A DNA stretch of 15,379 bases from Aliicoccus persicus_A (GTDB lineage Bacteria > Bacillota > Bacilli > Staphylococcales > Salinicoccaceae). Shown piece by piece: positions 13,701 to 15,379 of this stretch (position 1 is its first letter; each line of letters opens with the position of its first letter). The stretch lies in contig DYYI01000005.1 of assembly GCA_020741755.1 (NCBI GenBank), positions 1-15,379 on the forward strand. Reading direction: 5' to 3'. Both the position numbers and the translations under genes were made by a program. Under the pieces are notes generated by a model. The model had not been told where the DNA came from. It made no database searches and saw only the letters and a list, made by a program, of their open reading frames with translations.

Positions 13701-14582
13701 ATGGAAAAATTATCAGGTAAGACACAGTTTTTAACAGTTGAAAAAATAGAAGGGTCAACTTACTACTTAAAGTCTGATGAGGGAGAAACAATCAGAATGA
13801 ACCGCTCAGTGCTAGACCGTGAAGTAGAAATTGACGAAGAATTAGTAGTGTTTATCTATCCAAATACACGTGGTGAACTGTTTGCCACACCAGTAATTCC
13901 AGACGTAACAGTCGATAAATTTGGCTATGCAGAAGTATCAGAAGTAAATCGGGATGGTGCGTATCTCAACATCGGCGCACCAAGAGATATTCTAATCCCA
14001 TGGGTAGATTTACCAAAACTAAAGGAAGTTTGGCCACAATCTGGAGATAAGGTGTATGTAAAACTGCGCAGAGAAGGGGATAACCAACTGTTTGGTAAAC
14101 TTGTACAAGAATCAGAAGTTGCTGAAAAGTTTACAAAAGTTGACGAAAAGTTGTATGAAGAACTTAATAATAAATGGTTAGAAGGGCGACCGTATAGACT
14201 GCTTAAAGTCGGCACATTTTTACTTACTGAAGAGGGCTATAAAGTATTCATTCATGAAAGCGAACGTCAGACAGAACCAAGGCTTGGAGAAAAAGTTAAG
14301 TTTAGAGTAATCGGTATGAATGAACAGGGTGAGATTAACGGTTCATTTAGACAAAAAGCATACCGTGCACGAGATGAAGATTCAGAGAAAATACTGGATT
14401 ATATTACCCGTAATGGCGGCACAATGCCACTCACAGACAAATCATCACCAGATGACATATTAGAAGCATTTAATATATCTAAAGGTGCATTTAAACGCGC
14501 TATGGGTAAATTGATGAAAGAGGGCGTTGTTGTACAAGAAGACGGGCAAACTGTATTGAAAGAGGATAATAGTAATGCATAA
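13701..14582 (+). CDS. cvfB: CvfB-family S1 RNA-binding regulator
   Basis: This 293-aa protein matches CvfB (conserved virulence factor B), an RNA-binding protein that in Staphylococcus aureus affects expression of secreted factors. The known fold is three S1-like domains plus a winged helix. Here the first domain spans about 1-65, the best S1 match is 73-136 (AEVSEVNRDGAYLNIG and ILIPWVDLP), a third S1-like part lies at about 155-218 ending GEINGSFRQKA, and the C-terminal winged helix is about 225-289, beginning DSEKILDYITRNGG. The ATG at 13701 is 3 bp after the sirtuin stop, with the ribosome binding site inside the sirtuin end (GAAAGAGAG). Its end overlaps the next gene by 8 bp. Length and domain order look normal. 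Cytosolic. The virulence link comes from S. aureus and need not hold here. Confidence 0.92.
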   Translation: MEKLSGKTQFLTVEKIEGSTYYLKSDEGETIRMNRSVLDREVEIDEELVVFIYPNTRGELFATPVIPDVTVDKFGYAEVSEVNRDGAYLNIGAPRDILIPWVDLPKLKEVWPQSGDKVYVKLRREGDNQLFGKLVQESEVAEKFTKVDEKLYEELNNKWLEGRPYRLLKVGTFLLTEEGYKVFIHESERQTEPRLGEKVKFRVIGMNEQGEINGSFRQKAYRARDEDSEKILDYITRNGGTMPLTDKSSPDDILEAFNISKGAFKRAMGKLMKEGVVVQEDGQTVLKEDNSNA

Positions 14583-15006
14583 ACACTTAAATATTGAAGC
14601 AAAACGTGGGATCGGTATATTTACTATGTTCAGGCGAGTAGAAGTCCATATTAATGATGAACATGTAGAGACGATTCCATTGTTCGGAAAAAAAGAAGTA
14701 GAAATACCACATCCAGGCAGTCGCATGCAAGCAAGATTCTTTTCTAGTAAATCAAAAGTGGTTCCAGTTAATCCTGGAGATGTCGTAACGATTCGCGAGT
14801 CATTCATCTATATGTTGATTACAATCGTGTTCTTTGCGTTGCTCGTTATAGAGTTGGTCACACCAATTGTTATCCCATTAGCACCACTGTGGATCACACT
14901 ATCTGCGATTGCTTTAATTGTAAATACGTTTGCCGGTTACAACTATGCGGTGGATGTGAAACAGAGCAAAGACAGTAAGGCAACAGAAATGTACGCGATG
15001 AAATAG
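14575..15006 (+). CDS. Small membrane protein of unknown function
   Basis: I do not recognise this 143-aa protein. The N-terminal half (about 1-75) looks like a compact beta-strand domain (RRVEVHINDEHVETIPL, KKEVEIPHPGSRMQARFF, NPGDVVTIRE), followed by two hydrophobic segments at about 77-97 and 100-121 and a charged tail. There is no signal peptide, so the N-terminal domain and the tail should lie on the same side of the membrane, probably the cytosol. The ATG at 14575 lies 8 bp inside cvfB and has AGAGGA at 14561-14566, so it is translationally coupled to cvfB and may work with it; that is inference from position only. The insertion sequence begins 11 bp after its stop, which may have removed this operon from its native terminator. 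Confidence 0.82.
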   Translation: MHKHLNIEAKRGIGIFTMFRRVEVHINDEHVETIPLFGKKEVEIPHPGSRMQARFFSSKSKVVPVNPGDVVTIRESFIYMLITIVFFALLVIELVTPIVIPLAPLWITLSAIALIVNTFAGYNYAVDVKQSKDSKATEMYAMK

Positions 15007-15027
15007 AACAACTTTAGTGACCTGCAT

Positions 15028-15077
15028 CCCCTTAAGTTTACAGATGAAATAAAAAATCTGTAAACTTAGGGGGTTTT
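15028..15077 (+). terminator. IS leader hairpin: terminator and Shine-Dalgarno lock
   Basis: The 18-bp arms at 15028-15045 and 15056-15073 pair with a single G-U (CCCCTTAAGTTTACAGAT against ATCTGTAAACTTAGGGGG), with a 10-nt loop, then TTTTCTT. This fits an intrinsic terminator for transcripts entering from the sirtuin-cvfB operon. The right arm also contains the AGGGGG ribosome binding site of orfA (15068-15073), so any transcript that passes would have the site paired and orfA poorly translated. Confidence 0.82.
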
Positions 15078-15080
15078 CTT

Positions 15081-15379
15081 ATGGCTCGACATAGAAGTTT
15101 TGAGGAAAAGATACAGATTGTTGACTATTACCTGAGTCATGGCGACCTAGAAGGAACTGCTGAAAAATTTGAGGTAGGTGCCTCTACACTCCAAGATTGG
15201 GCAAGGAAATATTTAAACCATGGCGAAGAATCATTGTTCGTTAGGACGCAACATATGAGCTACTCGTCTGATTTTAAACAAATGGTTGCCCATGAGTATT
15301 TGCAGGGAGATGATAGTTACCAAACACTCGCTTTAAAGTATAATATTCCGGCAGGTACAACAGTCAGAAAGTGGGTTCT
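15081..15379 (+). CDS. IS3-family transposase OrfA, N-terminal part
   Basis: The first 99 codons of an IS150-type OrfA; the gene runs off the window end. It opens MARHRSFEEKIQIVDYYLSHG and has two helix-turn-helix regions: about 22-44 (DLEGTAEKFEVGASTLQDWARKY, in pieces) and about 78-99 (SYQTLALKYN then TVRKWV). This doubled helix-turn-helix with NHGEESLF after the first one resembles InsJ of IS150. OrfA binds the terminal repeats; in IS3 elements it is usually joined to the DDE protein OrfB by a -1 frameshift, which is outside the window. The ATG at 15081 has AGGGGG at 15068-15073, 7 nt upstream, locked in the leader hairpin. No stop or frameshift is seen so far, so it may be active. Confidence 0.88.
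   Translation, partial: MARHRSFEEKIQIVDYYLSHGDLEGTAEKFEVGASTLQDWARKYLNHGEESLFVRTQHMSYSSDFKQMVAHEYLQGDDSYQTLALKYNIPAGTTVRKWV

Larger units (their letters stand above)
15018..15379 (+). mobile_element. IS3-family (IS150-like) insertion sequence, left end, partial
   Basis: The probable left terminal repeat begins with TGACCTGCATCCCCTTAAG at 15018, which resembles, from memory, the TG-start, C/T-rich ends of IS150-group elements. The orfA start lies 63 bp inside, a usual distance. The element runs out of the window, so the right end, orfB and target duplication cannot be seen; the bases just before 15018 (TTAG or TAG) are the candidate duplicated target. Confidence 0.78.

Noticed and set aside
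14460..14807. 115-codon minus-strand open frame across the cvfB end
   Set aside because: Antisense to two well-supported coupled genes, with no recognisable protein features.

Overview
The window is a low-GC Firmicutes chromosome segment, most likely from the family Staphylococcaceae (Jeotgalicoccus, Nosocomiicoccus or Salinicoccus rather than Staphylococcus itself; the genus is a guess). The basis is gene content and order that I recall from staphylococcal core genomes: odhA-odhB, a small DUF6501 gene, brnQ, telA/xpaC, a DUF1033 gene, cspA, an ABC exporter, an ABC-F gene, a sirtuin and cvfB. Ribosome binding sites are strong AGGAGG types and promoters are SigA-like.

Layout. 1-1767 (+): the end of odhA and all of odhB, the E1 and E2 subunits of 2-oxoglutarate dehydrogenase. 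1784-3430 (+): a CodY-like box, a near-consensus promoter sitting inside a perfect 36-bp palindrome, a 71-aa DUF6501 gene and, overlapping it by 4 bp, the branched-chain amino acid carrier brnQ. 3450-3488: a shared bidirectional terminator. 5383-3496 (-): xpaC-telA, overlapping by 17 bp. 5435-6228 (+): a DUF1033 gene, then cspA with its own promoter, a leader of about 105 nt and a terminator. 9121-6296 (-): a C45-family Ntn-hydrolase gene followed by a half-size ABC exporter with a TTG start, probably one operon. 9316-11080 (+): a peptide-type solute-binding protein gene, preceded by a promoter overlapped by a perfect cre (CcpA) site. This gene is broken by two in-frame stops 24 nt apart. 11109-11261: three palindromic units spaced exactly 51 bp apart; the third looks like the terminator of the next gene. 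12872-11268 (-): an ABC-F ATPase of the YkpA/YbiT type. 12957-15006 (+): sirtuin, cvfB and a small membrane protein, tightly packed. 15018-end: the left end and first gene (orfA) of an IS3-family, IS150-like element, inserted 11 bp after the last gene of that operon.

Most of the window is housekeeping: central carbon metabolism, amino acid uptake, envelope stress, RNA-binding proteins and translation factors. I found no defence island or clearly new multi-gene system. The parts worth a second look lie between genes: the 51-bp hairpin array, the promoter inside a palindrome beside a CodY box, the cre-controlled but double-nonsense binding protein gene, and the IS leader whose hairpin hides the orfA ribosome binding site.
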